Part shown: positions 27,774 through 36,984 of the stretch, in pieces
How the letters are laid out: every line of letters starts with the position of its first letter
How positions within the stretch are numbered: position 1 is the first letter of the stretch
Assembly (NCBI RefSeq): GCF_020594515.1
Contig: NZ_JAJCTH010000004.1
Coordinates: 62,001-126,000, forward strand
DNA length: 64,000 bases
From: Rhodoferax sp. U2-2l
Lineage (GTDB): Bacteria; Pseudomonadota; Gammaproteobacteria; Burkholderiales; Burkholderiaceae_C
Direction: 5' to 3'
Program-made: the position numbers and the translations under genes
The notes under the pieces: model-generated
What the model was told of the DNA's origin: nothing
Seen by the model: only the letters and a program-made list of their open reading frames with translations
The model's database searches: none

Positions 27774-29315
27774 TCAAAACAAGGGTGCCAGCACCTGCTC
27801 GGTGGCGAGCGGTGTGGGGCCCGGCTGACTGAGCCAGACAAAACGGCCCTCGGGCGCGCCGGCCGTGGCGGCTTGCGCGGGTGGCAGTTCGGTCCGGTCG
27901 TTGACCAGCACCACAACGCGGCGCAATCCCGGCGTGCTAGCCAGCACCTGCAGCTCATGCAGGCAACCCCTGTTGTGCGCGACAAAGTTGCGCAGGTCCA
28001 TCAGCACCACATCGCTGGTGCGCACCAGTGCGTCCAGCGCCTGCTGCCAGGTGGTGTCGTGGCAATAAATTTCGTTGACGCGGTGGCGACCTTCCGCATC
28101 TGGGCGCCATTCAAACTCGGCCAGACGGCGCGGCAGGTCCGCCGGGGTCTGGAGGAAACGCTCACCCAGGCGCCCGTCGATGAAGGTGAAGATGTCATCG
28201 GCATCAATGGTGCGGTCCAGCAGGTCGGTACCGGCGATCAGCACGGTGTTGCCGGTGAGCCGCCAGCGCTCGATCACGCGGTCAAACAGGTGCTGGACAT
28301 TGGCGTCCTGCTGGAACACCCGCAACACCAGCAGCGTGGGTGGTCGCCCCGCCTGCGTGGGCGCGCCAAACCGCTGCATCAACGCAGCACCCAGCGGAAT
28401 CCATAACAGCGGCGCAAAACACAGCAAGGCGCCCCAGCCCATGCTGCCCATCGCCATCAGCGCGGGGCTGATCAGCGCAATGGTCCACACAGCGGTGAAC
28501 AAGTAAAACAGCTCCGACACCTGCTGCTGGCGGTACGCCTGCGCCAGCCTGCGGCCCAGCCAGCGTGCGGGCCACCAGGCCACCGCCCACGGCAGCAACG
28601 CAAACAGCACAAACGCCCAGGTGGCACCCAGCCAGCTCGCCAGCCAATGGACGATGGGGCTGTCGGCCTGGATCAGCGCCGCCAGCAGGTCCAGTCCCAG
28701 CTGCGACGACGCGCTCAGCAGCACCAGCAGCGGCGCCAGCCACGGCCCGACAGCGCGCGTGGCACCGCCCAGGCACAGCGCGGTCACCACCAGCAGCGGC
28801 AAGCCCACGTCAAACGCCATCCATTGGACAATTTTCAGCAGCGTCACGTTCTCGTTGGTGCGCCAGCTCAACAGCAGCACCGCCAGCACAAACCAGCCCA
28901 GCATCGCCCCGACAAAGCGCCAGCGCGACCAGCGCCCCATCACCGCCAGCACCGGCAGCACCGGCCAGGCGTAGGCCGCGCCCAGTGTGGCCACAGTTTT
29001 GAAGCTGATGGGTGCGTCGGCCAGCCACTGCGTGATGAGGGTGCGGGTGAGCGCCATCACCACCGTGAGCAGCAAAAACTGCGTGATCAGACGCCGGTGG
29101 GCGCGCTGGTTGTCAGCCAATGTCAGCGCGGCGGGCGCTGGCAAGGTGGCTGGCGCGGTGGGTGGTGGCGTATCGGTCACGGCAGCGGCGGGCCCCAGCG
29201 GCGCCTGCATCCACCGTTTCATGCTGACGCGGTAACGCCAAGCCACCACCTGGGCGCAAATCACCGCCAGTAATGTGGCGATGACCAGCAGGGTGAGGAT
29301 CTTGCCGGAAGCCAT
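27774..29315 (-). CDS. Polytopic membrane protein with a C-terminal TIR-like soluble domain (tentative)
   Basis: A 513-residue protein. Residues ~5-25 form one helix, then a Pro/Ala-rich loop, then about seven or eight helices to ~325. The last ~180 residues are soluble and alternate beta and alpha: LLVLRVFQQDANVQHLFDRV, NTVLIAGTDLL, RTSDVVLMDLRNF, then NRGCLHELQVL. The DVVLMDLR strand followed by a loop and an HEL helix recalls the end of a TIR or related effector domain with its catalytic Glu; this is a pattern resemblance only. It is the last gene of the cluster that begins with the caspase gene. Confidence 0.65.
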   Translation of the reverse strand: MASGKILTLLVIATLLAVICAQVVAWRYRVSMKRWMQAPLGPAAAVTDTPPPTAPATLPAPAALTLADNQRAHRRLITQFLLLTVVMALTRTLITQWLADAPISFKTVATLGAAYAWPVLPVLAVMGRWSRWRFVGAMLGWFVLAVLLLSWRTNENVTLLKIVQWMAFDVGLPLLVVTALCLGGATRAVGPWLAPLLVLLSASSQLGLDLLAALIQADSPIVHWLASWLGATWAFVLFALLPWAVAWWPARWLGRRLAQAYRQQQVSELFYLFTAVWTIALISPALMAMGSMGWGALLCFAPLLWIPLGAALMQRFGAPTQAGRPPTLLVLRVFQQDANVQHLFDRVIERWRLTGNTVLIAGTDLLDRTIDADDIFTFIDGRLGERFLQTPADLPRRLAEFEWRPDAEGRHRVNEIYCHDTTWQQALDALVRTSDVVLMDLRNFVAHNRGCLHELQVLASTPGLRRVVVLVNDRTELPPAQAATAGAPEGRFVWLSQPGPTPLATEQVLAPLF

Positions 29316-29432
29316 CGTGTGCGTGTTGTTGTTGCGTTTTCAGATCGAGGCGACATCAGGCGCAAAGCCGCAGACAGGACAGACGTGCGGCAAGGCGGAT
29401 CAACAACGTGTCGGATGGATCTGGCAATGGCG

Positions 29433-30269
29433 TCAGGCCATGGCCTGCAGACCAGGCACGTAGACCAGCCGCCCGCTCGCATCGGGCACGTAACTCAGGC
29501 ACTGGCGGCGGTTGCTGCCCTGGCCGGGCGCCTTCAGGGAGATGTGTACCCAGCCCGAGTTGGGGCCTTGGCGCGGGTCGAAACACTCGCAGATGATCTG
29601 ATCAAAGTCGTCCAGATGGTCACGCGCCCAGGCGGCCAATTCGAGCGTGGGTTTGCCGACGATCTCGATGTCACACGCCTCGCCGCGCGCGTGCTGGCTG
29701 GTGCTGACCCAGGTGGCAGGTTTGTTCTTGAGGGTGCGCTCCAGCGCCTGGCTGCGGTAGACGCTGTTGGGGGTGAAGGCGCCAAAGGCGTCGCGCACCG
29801 GCTGCAACACTTTGCGCGCCAGGTGAATGGCCGAGCGCAGGTGCTGTTCGCTGTCGAACCCATTGCTGATGCCGCGGCGCGAGGCCAGGTCGGACTGCGT
29901 CAGCTCGTAGGCGCGGAAATTGGGCGCAATCAGCGTGCGCGGGGCCAGTTGCGCCAAGTGGATCTGCGCCAGCGGCGTCTGGCTCAGGTCCAGCTCACCA
30001 CGCGCCAGAACCGCAGCACCCGACGCCGCACGGGGCACAGGTGCTGCGCGTTTGCGCCGAATCGCTTTGGGCGCTGGAGCGGGAGCGGGCAATGGCTTTG
30101 GCTTTGACATTGGCCTTGGATTTGACGCTGGCGTTGGTGGTTGGCGGGTGGCGTCACCTTCAGTGGGTACCGGCGCTGCGGCAGGCAGCCGGGTCTTGCG
30201 TAGCGGGCGCGGTTTGGCGGGGGTTGCCACCGGGGAATTGGCACGGGTTTTGGCGGGGCGGGTGCTCAT
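29433..30269 (-). CDS. M15-type peptidase (Peptidase_M15_3-like) with disordered N-terminus
   Basis: A 278-residue protein. Residues 1-100 are Pro/Ala/Lys-rich and without a signal peptide. The C-terminal half is a D,D-carboxypeptidase/endolysin-type domain with zinc ligands His193 and Asp200 (SQHARGEACDIEI) and His242 (SGWVHIS). Such domains cut peptidoglycan peptides and are common in phage endolysins and tail-associated enzymes. Its ATG overlaps the stop of the 1,810-residue CHAT gene (ATGA), so the two are translationally coupled. Without an export signal, it may depend on lysis or on an injection device to reach the wall. Confidence 0.8.
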   Translation of the reverse strand: MSTRPAKTRANSPVATPAKPRPLRKTRLPAAAPVPTEGDATRQPPTPASNPRPMSKPKPLPAPAPAPKAIRRKRAAPVPRAASGAAVLARGELDLSQTPLAQIHLAQLAPRTLIAPNFRAYELTQSDLASRRGISNGFDSEQHLRSAIHLARKVLQPVRDAFGAFTPNSVYRSQALERTLKNKPATWVSTSQHARGEACDIEIVGKPTLELAAWARDHLDDFDQIICECFDPRQGPNSGWVHISLKAPGQGSNRRQCLSYVPDASGRLVYVPGLQAMA

Positions 30270-33200
30270 GACAGGCTCTCCTGCAATTGCTCCAGAATGC
30301 CGAGCGTGACCTTGTCGCGCGGCGTCCACAGCGTGCGTAAAAAGTCCAGGTTGTCCACCAGCGCGGCTTTTTCGCGCGGGCTGCTGGCACGGTCAATGGC
30401 GGCACGGTAAGCCGCCAGCACCGGCGCGGCGGCTTCGCCAGCGGCCACTTTGGCGCGTGGCCGCGGCTCGCTGATGCTCTGTAGCAGCAGGTGACTCAGG
30501 CTCAGGTCGGCCAGGCTGGTGGTGTCCCAGAAGTTGGGGTCATCAAGCAGGCGGGCAGTCAGCGTGCGCTGCATCTCGGCCATCTGTTGCAGCACATCGG
30601 CCACATCCAGTGTGATCTGGCCACCGCGCTGCCCGGTCAGCAGCGTGGCCGCCAGCCAGTTGGTGTAGGCATAGGCATCGCGCTGGCGCTGCAGCGCCAG
30701 GTGGTAGTGCTGGGCCATGTTGGTGAGCGCTTCCAGGCGCCTGCCGTCGCCGGTCTCCACCAGCGCCAGGCGTTTGTAGGCGCTGCCCAGCAGGTTGAAG
30801 CGCTCCACCGTGGGGGCGCGGCGGGACAACACGTCCAGGTCCAGCAGGGCGGCTTCGATCTGGTCCACCGCGGCCAGCCGCGCGGCCTCACGTTTGGCGG
30901 TGCTTTGGCGTTGGGCGGCACGCCATCGCTCCACCGCCAGGCGCACCCGGAAGCTGGCCTGCTGCTCCAGCGCGCGCATCGAGCAGTCGCCGCGCTCGGC
31001 GGTGAGTGCCTGGTTGAGCCAGTTGACGGCTTGTTCAAACTCGCGCAGTTCCCCCCACGCCAGGCCGAGTGCGGCACACACATCGGCGCGGGCCAGCCAG
31101 CGCTCGGCCTGGGTGGTGGGCACGCGGGCCAGCTGGCTGGTGATGCGTTCGCTGCCGTGGCGGGTGTCGCCCCCGGCGCGCAGGTCGGCGCACAGGTTGT
31201 CCAGCTCGGTGACCAGTTCATACGGTGTGCTGAAGTCGGGCCGGTGTTGTGGCACCACGCTGCCGTCGCGGTGAAACCGGAAGTCCGGGTCGCCATAACA
31301 CTGGTAGGCGCCCCAGGTGTTGACATCGGGGCAGCGCGTCCAGACGTCTTCGCGCGCCTGGCGCACCGCCTCACCAAAAGCCACGCCCGCCAACATGCCC
31401 TGGTAAAAGGTAGCGGCAAACACCTGGCCGGCACGGTCGTCCACCGCCCAGCCCGCCGCAATCACCGCGCGCACCCCCATGCGGATCAGTTCCTCGCCCA
31501 GGTTGGCGGCCAGCCCCAGGCGGTCCAGCGGACGTGCACCGTCCACACGGCCCAGGTGGCAGCAGTTCACGAAGACCAGCTCGGGCACATAACGCAGTTG
31601 GGCGATGTCGCCCGGGGTCAAAAAGGTGTCGCCACCAATCACCATGCCCGAAATGGGCGGGCTGCCCGGCGCCTTGGCCCGCTGGTAGCGGTGCACGCCA
31701 TGCCCGGCCAGGTGCACGATGCGCCAGCTGTTTTTGTGCAGCGCCTCCATGATGGGCGTGCTGGCCTGGTCAATGCAGTCCAGCACCTCATAACCATGGT
31801 TGGCCAGCTGCTCGGCCACCTGGCGCGCTTCTTCGCGCGCGCCGGGCAGGTCGGCAAAGTCGGCAGAGCCAGCCAGATTGGGGTTGCCAATCACCAGCGC
31901 GGTGGTGTTCAGGCCATGCACCGGGCGCTGGCGAAACTCGGTGGTGCGGAACTGGCGAATGAAACCTGCCGCCACCGCCGGTGGACGCTCGCCAGTGGCC
32001 CAGCGGTTTTCCAACAGCTCCCAGGGGTAGGGCGCGGTTTTGCCGTCCACCATCACCACCAGGTTGCCTTGCTGGGCGCTGAGTTCGCGCAGGCGCAGCG
32101 GCAGCAGCATCTCGAACAGGGTTTTGGAGGCCTCGGAGTTTTGCCCGGTGCTTTGGCTGGCCAGCTGCACAAAACTCTGCGCCAGCGCGAGCTGTCCGGT
32201 GGCCAGGGTTTCCTCGGCACGCGCGCGGTCGGTCGGGAAAATAAAGCGCAGGTGATCGGCTTCTTCGATGATTTCGAGGCGCTGGTACCACTCCTGCGGC
32301 TGCTCAAAGCGCACGCGGCGACGCCCGCCCTGCCCAGGCTCCACCGCCCGGGCGCGCCAGCGCACCTTGTCGGCCAGCGCGTCGGTCAACACGATGCGCC
32401 CCAACGCCTCGGCGGCGGAGATGGCAATGTCCTCGTTGATTTCGAGAAACTCGATGCGGTCAATCAGCACGCGGCTGTCCAGGTCTTGCGCGGCCAGGCG
32501 CAGGTTGGCGCACACCGCCGCGCGCAGCATGGCTTCCAGCGCATCGCCCACTTGCACGCCGCCGCCATTGGTGCCCACCATCAGGCAGGTCACCGCCGCC
32601 GAACGCGGCCGCCCGACCTCGCCAAAACGCGGGTCGGGCCAGTGCGCCACCTCCAGCGCAAAACTCATCAGCGCCGTGCGCACCGACTCTTCCAGCAGCC
32701 CCGGGCTCAAGGTACCCACCTGGCCCAGGCCCACCACCACGGCACCGGCTGGCTTGCCGTTGGCGGAGTCGTTCAAGAAGACCGTGTTGCTGCCCAGCGG
32801 GCCGGGGTACACGCCCAGGTCCAGCCGCCGGGTCAGCGCGCCGCGCAGATGGCGGTCCAGCACCGCCTCGGCACTCACCACTGCGTAGCCTTCGTAGTGG
32901 CCGACCACCACCGGGTGGCGTGCGTAGGCCAGGTTGCCGTGGCGGATGCTGACCTCGATGGGCGGCAGCGCCGGCTCAGACGCTTCCTCAGTCAACGGGC
33001 CGCTGCCCGAGAAACCAAAGCTGCCGATGTCGCCCGCCGCCGGGATGCCGTCCACTGGCGGGGCATCGGGCAGCACAAAGCGGTCCTCACCCCCCGCGGC
33101 GCGGGCGCTGGCGGGCGGGTTGGCGGGCAGCAGCGTGGTCTGGCCGTTGACCAGCAGGTCCAGATACCCCGGGAAGGCTTTGGCCTGCGCACACAAGGCG

Positions 33201-35698
33201 TCATGGGCGGTGTTGTCGGCGTACCAGGTGGGCACACCGGGCAGGCGGCCGGAGCGCCAGCTGACCGTGCCGTCGCCCTCACGGGTGGCGATGAACTGCA
33301 GGCGTTTCTGCTCGGGCCGCCACCAGGCGTTGGCGCTGCTGAGCTGGTAATCGATCACGGTGCTGGGCTGGCAGCCCGCCACGTACACCATGAAGCGCGG
33401 GTCAGGCGCCGCGCCGCGCAGCAGCTTCCAGGTGGCGGCGGCTTCTTGCAGCGGTGCGGCGGGCGCCGTCTCCCAACGCGCACAGGTGGCCTGGCGCAGC
33501 GTGTCCCAGCGGCCGGTGTCGGCAAAGTCGGGGTCGTCCGGGGCAAACGGCAGCAGCTCCAGCAAACCCGGGTAACGCGCCACCAGGCCGACGATCTGGT
33601 CGGTGCTCTGGGTGATGTCCAGCAAGGCCAGCTTGGTTTGCGTCGGGTTGAAACCGGTCAGCCAGCGCACCGCCTCGTACGAGCCCAGGTTGGGTGTGCC
33701 CAGCATCAAAAACCGTGCGCCAGGCAGCCGGGTGATGCGCTGCCACAGCGCGCTGCCTTTGCCACCATCGGCGATCATGGCGCGCACCACCAGACCGCCC
33801 ATGGAATGCGCCACCAGGCGCAGTGGCTGGCCGCTGCGCTCGGCCTGCGCCACCAGCGGCTCCAGGGTGTCGGCCAGCCGCGCGGCCGCCTGGCGCACCG
33901 AGTGGCGCCAGTCGTAGGGGAACAGTTCCACCTGGTGGCTGTGGGCCAGAAACTCCACCAGCGGGCCGTAGAACTGATCCACCAAACCTACCGGCAGGAT
34001 GCCCGGGCGGTCCATCGCCAGGCGCTTGAGGCCGCCCTTGAGCAGCGACCAGTAATCCAGCCAGACGGTGTCGTCGTCCGCACGCAGCTGGCTGCCCATG
34101 GTGCCGGGCAACACCACCACAATCGGGCGTGGCTTGGTGTTGGCGCGGCTGCGTGCCACCGCGGCCTGGCAGCGCGGCGCAACGGGTGGCGGCAGGGTCA
34201 GCGGCAGAAAACCGGCGTTGTCGTTGTCGCCACGGCTTAAAGCGGCGCCCAGCCAGCGCACGCTGACCTCGTTGGTGAAGTAGCGGAAATGGTTGACCTT
34301 GGGGCCCTGGTCTTGGCGCAGGCGGGCGCCTTGCGCCACGCGGGTCAGGCCGCCGGTCATCGAGCCGGTGTCCACCACCAGGTCGTGCTCGTTTTTGTAA
34401 AACCAGTCGGTGGCCAGCACTTTGAGGGTGTTCCACAGCCCGTCACCGGCTGCGATGTCGCCGGCGATCACGCTCAGGTCGGCGCTGGTCACCAGCTCGG
34501 GCGTGCCGTTGAGCAGGCGGGTGAGGGCCGAGCCGGGCACCATCGCCTCGACGCCGGGCAGGGTGCGCGGGTCGGTGCGCTCTTTGACCACCGCCAGCAA
34601 AAAGTCCAGCCCGTCGCCAAACAGGCCAAAACCGGTGGCGGCGCTGGCCAGGTAGTCCAGCACCGAGAGCCAGCGGTCCAGCCGCCCGGAGGCCAGCGTG
34701 GTGCCACGCGCCGGGCAGGCGACGCGGGCAAAACGTGTCACGCGCAGCTGCTTTTGCACCATCAGCGCCACCAGTTCCAGCAGGCGCTGGCGGTCAGCCT
34801 CGTAGGCGGCGTCGCGCGCCTGGGCGTCATCGTTGTCCAGCGGGGCCAGCCCCAGTTGCGGCGCCAGGGTGCGATCCAAGGCAAAGAGGGCTTGCACTTT
34901 GTCCACCGTCAACACCGCCGCGAGGTTCGGGCAGCCCGACAGGGCCAGCAGCTCACCCACCAGGCCGCCACGGGAATGGCTGACCAGGTGCAGCTCGGCA
35001 CCGGGGGGCAGGCGTTTCACCATCGCCAGCGCGTTGGTGATGGGGCTCTCGCTCAGGCTGCGGTGTTCCAGGGCAACCACCCGGTTGCCGTACATGGGCG
35101 CCAGCGCCTGGCGCAGCCGCGCGCCTTCGGTGTTACCCGCGTCCCAGAGCTTGCCAAAGCTGCTGGCGGTGCTGGAGGCGGTGCCGTGCAGGAAGACCAG
35201 CAGCGGGCCGGGTTGCGACGCCAGGCTGGCACCTTCCTGCACCGCGGTCAGGCCCAGGCTGCCCGCCAGGTCCAGCCGGTACAGACCCGGTGGGTGGCCG
35301 CCCAGCAGCTTCTCCTCAAAAAACACGCCCAGCTTGCGGGCCGATTTCTCGGCCAGGTCCACCCCGAAGAAGTCCAGCACCCGGATCGCCAGGCCCAGCA
35401 ACCCGCGCTCACCGCCACTGGCGCTGCGCGGCGCCAGCCGGGAAAACTCCCAGGCGGCTCCGGCATCGCGGCTGGGCAGCGCGCCGTATTCCTGCGTCAG
35501 GTCATCGACCCGGCTCCAGAGCACAAACCCGTTGTCCAGCTCGACCCGCACCACCGTGCTGGCGGCCACCGTGATCTCGTCAGCAGCGCCGTCGCGGGCG
35601 GCACCGGGCGTGAGCCGGTAGCTGGGCGCGATGCCACCGGGCAGGTGCGAGCGGGTGTCGCTCAAGGTGCCGCGGATCTTGTAAAGCTGCTCTGCCAT
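30266..35698 (-). CDS. Giant multidomain protein: two alpha/beta-hydrolase domains plus CHAT caspase-like protease and helical repeats
   Basis: A 1,810-residue protein. After a short N-terminal domain, an alpha/beta-hydrolase at ~160-300 has LLVFLHGT and nucleophile Ser242 (VSHSRGG). A second, LCAT-like, at ~560-780 has VVVLPGTMGSQL and Ser632 (VAHSMGG). A beta-rich region follows. A CHAT protease at ~1230-1460 has catalytic His1333 (HLAGHGVH) and Cys1380 (VFVNCCHLG), both intact. The C-terminal ~300 residues are helical and TPR-like. The ATG at 35698 has AGGAG six bases upstream; the in-frame start 28 codons earlier lacks one. It lies 183 bp after the caspase gene and is coupled to the M15 peptidase. 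Combined lipase-type and caspase-type centres suggest an effector or processing hub. Confidence 0.85.
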   Translation of the reverse strand: MAEQLYKIRGTLSDTRSHLPGGIAPSYRLTPGAARDGAADEITVAASTVVRVELDNGFVLWSRVDDLTQEYGALPSRDAGAAWEFSRLAPRSASGGERGLLGLAIRVLDFFGVDLAEKSARKLGVFFEEKLLGGHPPGLYRLDLAGSLGLTAVQEGASLASQPGPLLVFLHGTASSTASSFGKLWDAGNTEGARLRQALAPMYGNRVVALEHRSLSESPITNALAMVKRLPPGAELHLVSHSRGGLVGELLALSGCPNLAAVLTVDKVQALFALDRTLAPQLGLAPLDNDDAQARDAAYEADRQRLLELVALMVQKQLRVTRFARVACPARGTTLASGRLDRWLSVLDYLASAATGFGLFGDGLDFLLAVVKERTDPRTLPGVEAMVPGSALTRLLNGTPELVTSADLSVIAGDIAAGDGLWNTLKVLATDWFYKNEHDLVVDTGSMTGGLTRVAQGARLRQDQGPKVNHFRYFTNEVSVRWLGAALSRGDNDNAGFLPLTLPPPVAPRCQAAVARSRANTKPRPIVVVLPGTMGSQLRADDDTVWLDYWSLLKGGLKRLAMDRPGILPVGLVDQFYGPLVEFLAHSHQVELFPYDWRHSVRQAAARLADTLEPLVAQAERSGQPLRLVAHSMGGLVVRAMIADGGKGSALWQRITRLPGARFLMLGTPNLGSYEAVRWLTGFNPTQTKLALLDITQSTDQIVGLVARYPGLLELLPFAPDDPDFADTGRWDTLRQATCARWETAPAAPLQEAAATWKLLRGAAPDPRFMVYVAGCQPSTVIDYQLSSANAWWRPEQKRLQFIATREGDGTVSWRSGRLPGVPTWYADNTAHDALCAQAKAFPGYLDLLVNGQTTLLPANPPASARAAGGEDRFVLPDAPPVDGIPAAGDIGSFGFSGSGPLTEEASEPALPPIEVSIRHGNLAYARHPVVVGHYEGYAVVSAEAVLDRHLRGALTRRLDLGVYPGPLGSNTVFLNDSANGKPAGAVVVGLGQVGTLSPGLLEESVRTALMSFALEVAHWPDPRFGEVGRPRSAAVTCLMVGTNGGGVQVGDALEAMLRAAVCANLRLAAQDLDSRVLIDRIEFLEINEDIAISAAEALGRIVLTDALADKVRWRARAVEPGQGGRRRVRFEQPQEWYQRLEIIEEADHLRFIFPTDRARAEETLATGQLALAQSFVQLASQSTGQNSEASKTLFEMLLPLRLRELSAQQGNLVVMVDGKTAPYPWELLENRWATGERPPAVAAGFIRQFRTTEFRQRPVHGLNTTALVIGNPNLAGSADFADLPGAREEARQVAEQLANHGYEVLDCIDQASTPIMEALHKNSWRIVHLAGHGVHRYQRAKAPGSPPISGMVIGGDTFLTPGDIAQLRYVPELVFVNCCHLGRVDGARPLDRLGLAANLGEELIRMGVRAVIAAGWAVDDRAGQVFAATFYQGMLAGVAFGEAVRQAREDVWTRCPDVNTWGAYQCYGDPDFRFHRDGSVVPQHRPDFSTPYELVTELDNLCADLRAGGDTRHGSERITSQLARVPTTQAERWLARADVCAALGLAWGELREFEQAVNWLNQALTAERGDCSMRALEQQASFRVRLAVERWRAAQRQSTAKREAARLAAVDQIEAALLDLDVLSRRAPTVERFNLLGSAYKRLALVETGDGRRLEALTNMAQHYHLALQRQRDAYAYTNWLAATLLTGQRGGQITLDVADVLQQMAEMQRTLTARLLDDPNFWDTTSLADLSLSHLLLQSISEPRPRAKVAAGEAAAPVLAAYRAAIDRASSPREKAALVDNLDFLRTLWTPRDKVTLGILEQLQESLS

Positions 35699-35783
35699 GG
35701 GAGGCTCCTGGCTGGTGACGGTTAACGAAAACGCAACAGGCTGTTTTTTTTGGATCCCTAGGCTGGCATCGGGATCACCCAAT

Positions 35784-35830
35784 TTGTCATCCCGGGTTCA
35801 TGGATGGCGGGTCGTCGCCCGCCATGACAA
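35784..35830. repeat. REP-like nested palindrome between caspase and CHAT genes
   Basis: An outer pair, TTGTCAT (35784-35790) with ATGACAA (35824-35830), encloses a strong hairpin, ATGGCGGG (35804-35811) with CCCGCCAT (35818-35825) around TCGTCG. It lies in the 183-bp gap between two genes on the minus strand. It could attenuate read-through from the caspase gene into the CHAT gene, or be a REP-type repeat. Confidence 0.55.
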
Positions 35831-35881
35831 CGGTGAAGTCCGCCAAGGCAGCCGCCCATTGCGCCATGGCCGCCGCACCGT

Positions 35882-36712
35882 TTACGCGAACACGATGCGT
35901 TGGCGGGCGGCCTCGCTGGCAAACAGCTGGGGCGCCTGCGGGTAGCTGCTTGATGGCAGGTACTTGATGATGGCCTTGTGCCAGTCCGCGTAGGTGGCCT
36001 CGGGTTTGAGCGTTTTCAGGGTCTTCAGCGCGTGGTAGGTGAAGGCGCCATTGAACCGGCCGTTGATGCGGGCGTCATAGCTGTAGTTGTTGGGCCCCTC
36101 CTTGCAGCCCGCCAGCAGCACATCACCCATCACCCGCGAATACAGCCCCTGCAGTGGCGGCGTGCCGATGGGGCCCAACACGCTGGTCGCGGGCTTGCCG
36201 GCGCGGTTTTTGGGCAGCTCCCGCAGGGGCAGCCAGTTGCCCATCGGCATGAAGCGCGCTCGGGTGTCGCTGTCTTTGTCGGCCTTGGCAGCGCGGGTGA
36301 CCGTGCCGGAGTGGCAGCTGTCGGCAATCAGCACCAGGCTCACCCCGGCTTTGCGGGTGGCAAACAGGGCCTTGATCTCGTCATCGTTCAGCGGGCCATG
36401 GGTGGTGATGTCATAGGTGCACAGGGCCTCATCAAAGCCGTCGGCCTCGTCGCCATCGGTGTCGGGCATGTAGGTGCCATGGCCGGAGAAGGTGATCACC
36501 AGGCTGTCGCCCTTGACCGCTTTGCTGATCAGGGCGCCCATGGCGTCGAGCATGGCCTGTTTGGTGGCGGCGTCGTCGATCAGCGTGGTGACTTTGAAGC
36601 CGCGGCTGGTCAACGCGCTGTTCCAGTCGGCCGCGTCGTTGACGCAACCTTGCAGGTCCATCTGGGTGCCGGGGTAGTTGTTGATGCCGATGCAAAGGGC
36701 TTTTTTGGCCAT
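35882..36712 (-). CDS. Caspase-family (C14-type, metacaspase/orthocaspase) cysteine protease
   Basis: A 276-residue caspase-like protease beginning MAKKALCIGINNYPG. The catalytic dyad is His78 (FSGHGTY) and Cys133 (ADSCHSG), and the metacaspase-type acidic loop DTDGDEADGFDEAL lies between them. No second domain is attached, so it is a stand-alone p20-type enzyme. AAGGAG lies seven bases before the ATG at 36712; the upstream extension of the frame is not needed. It is first of the leftward caspase, CHAT, M15 and membrane-protein run and divergent from the tail-sheath gene. Family members cleave after basic residues or act in prokaryotic cell death; its substrate is unknown. Confidence 0.9.
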   Translation of the reverse strand: MAKKALCIGINNYPGTQMDLQGCVNDAADWNSALTSRGFKVTTLIDDAATKQAMLDAMGALISKAVKGDSLVITFSGHGTYMPDTDGDEADGFDEALCTYDITTHGPLNDDEIKALFATRKAGVSLVLIADSCHSGTVTRAAKADKDSDTRARFMPMGNWLPLRELPKNRAGKPATSVLGPIGTPPLQGLYSRVMGDVLLAGCKEGPNNYSYDARINGRFNGAFTYHALKTLKTLKPEATYADWHKAIIKYLPSSSYPQAPQLFASEAARQRIVFA

Positions 36713-36879
36713 GACGACTCTCCTTGGCTGACAGGTTGAACAACACAGTGTGCGTACACCCCCGTATTGACCGGGGCGTGGCAGCGCAATCCAATCCATC
36801 CAACGAAAGACATCCGGCTGGGGCGCCTGTCTCGATGCGCCAGCCCGTGTCGCTTGTGCGACCTCTGTTTGATCGGGAA

Positions 36880-36929
36880 ATTCTAGCCATGCGCACTGTT
36901 TGGCGGCAACTTTTTTTGATGTAAGTCAA
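36880..36929. promoter_or_regulatory. Divergent regulatory region: FNR-type site and a caspase-side -10
   Basis: TTGATGTAAGTCAA (36916-36929) is a one-mismatch FNR/ANR-type palindrome in the gap between the divergent caspase and tail-sheath genes. On the minus strand TAGAAT (36885-36880) is a good -10 for the caspase operon, about 40 bases from the site. No -10 is evident on the sheath side. Oxygen-dependent control of one or both genes is possible. Confidence 0.45.
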
Positions 36930-36984
36930 CCCTTTCATCGGGCGCGACCGGGGCGCCGGAGTGGTTTTGAAGGAGAGGCAACCC

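Noticed and set aside
30491-34240. A 1,249-codon open frame on the plus strand antisense to the CHAT gene
   Set aside because: Its translation is rich in His/Gln/Arg/Ala with no domain sense, the usual mirror of a high-GC gene. The minus-strand frame has clear catalytic motifs and a ribosome site.
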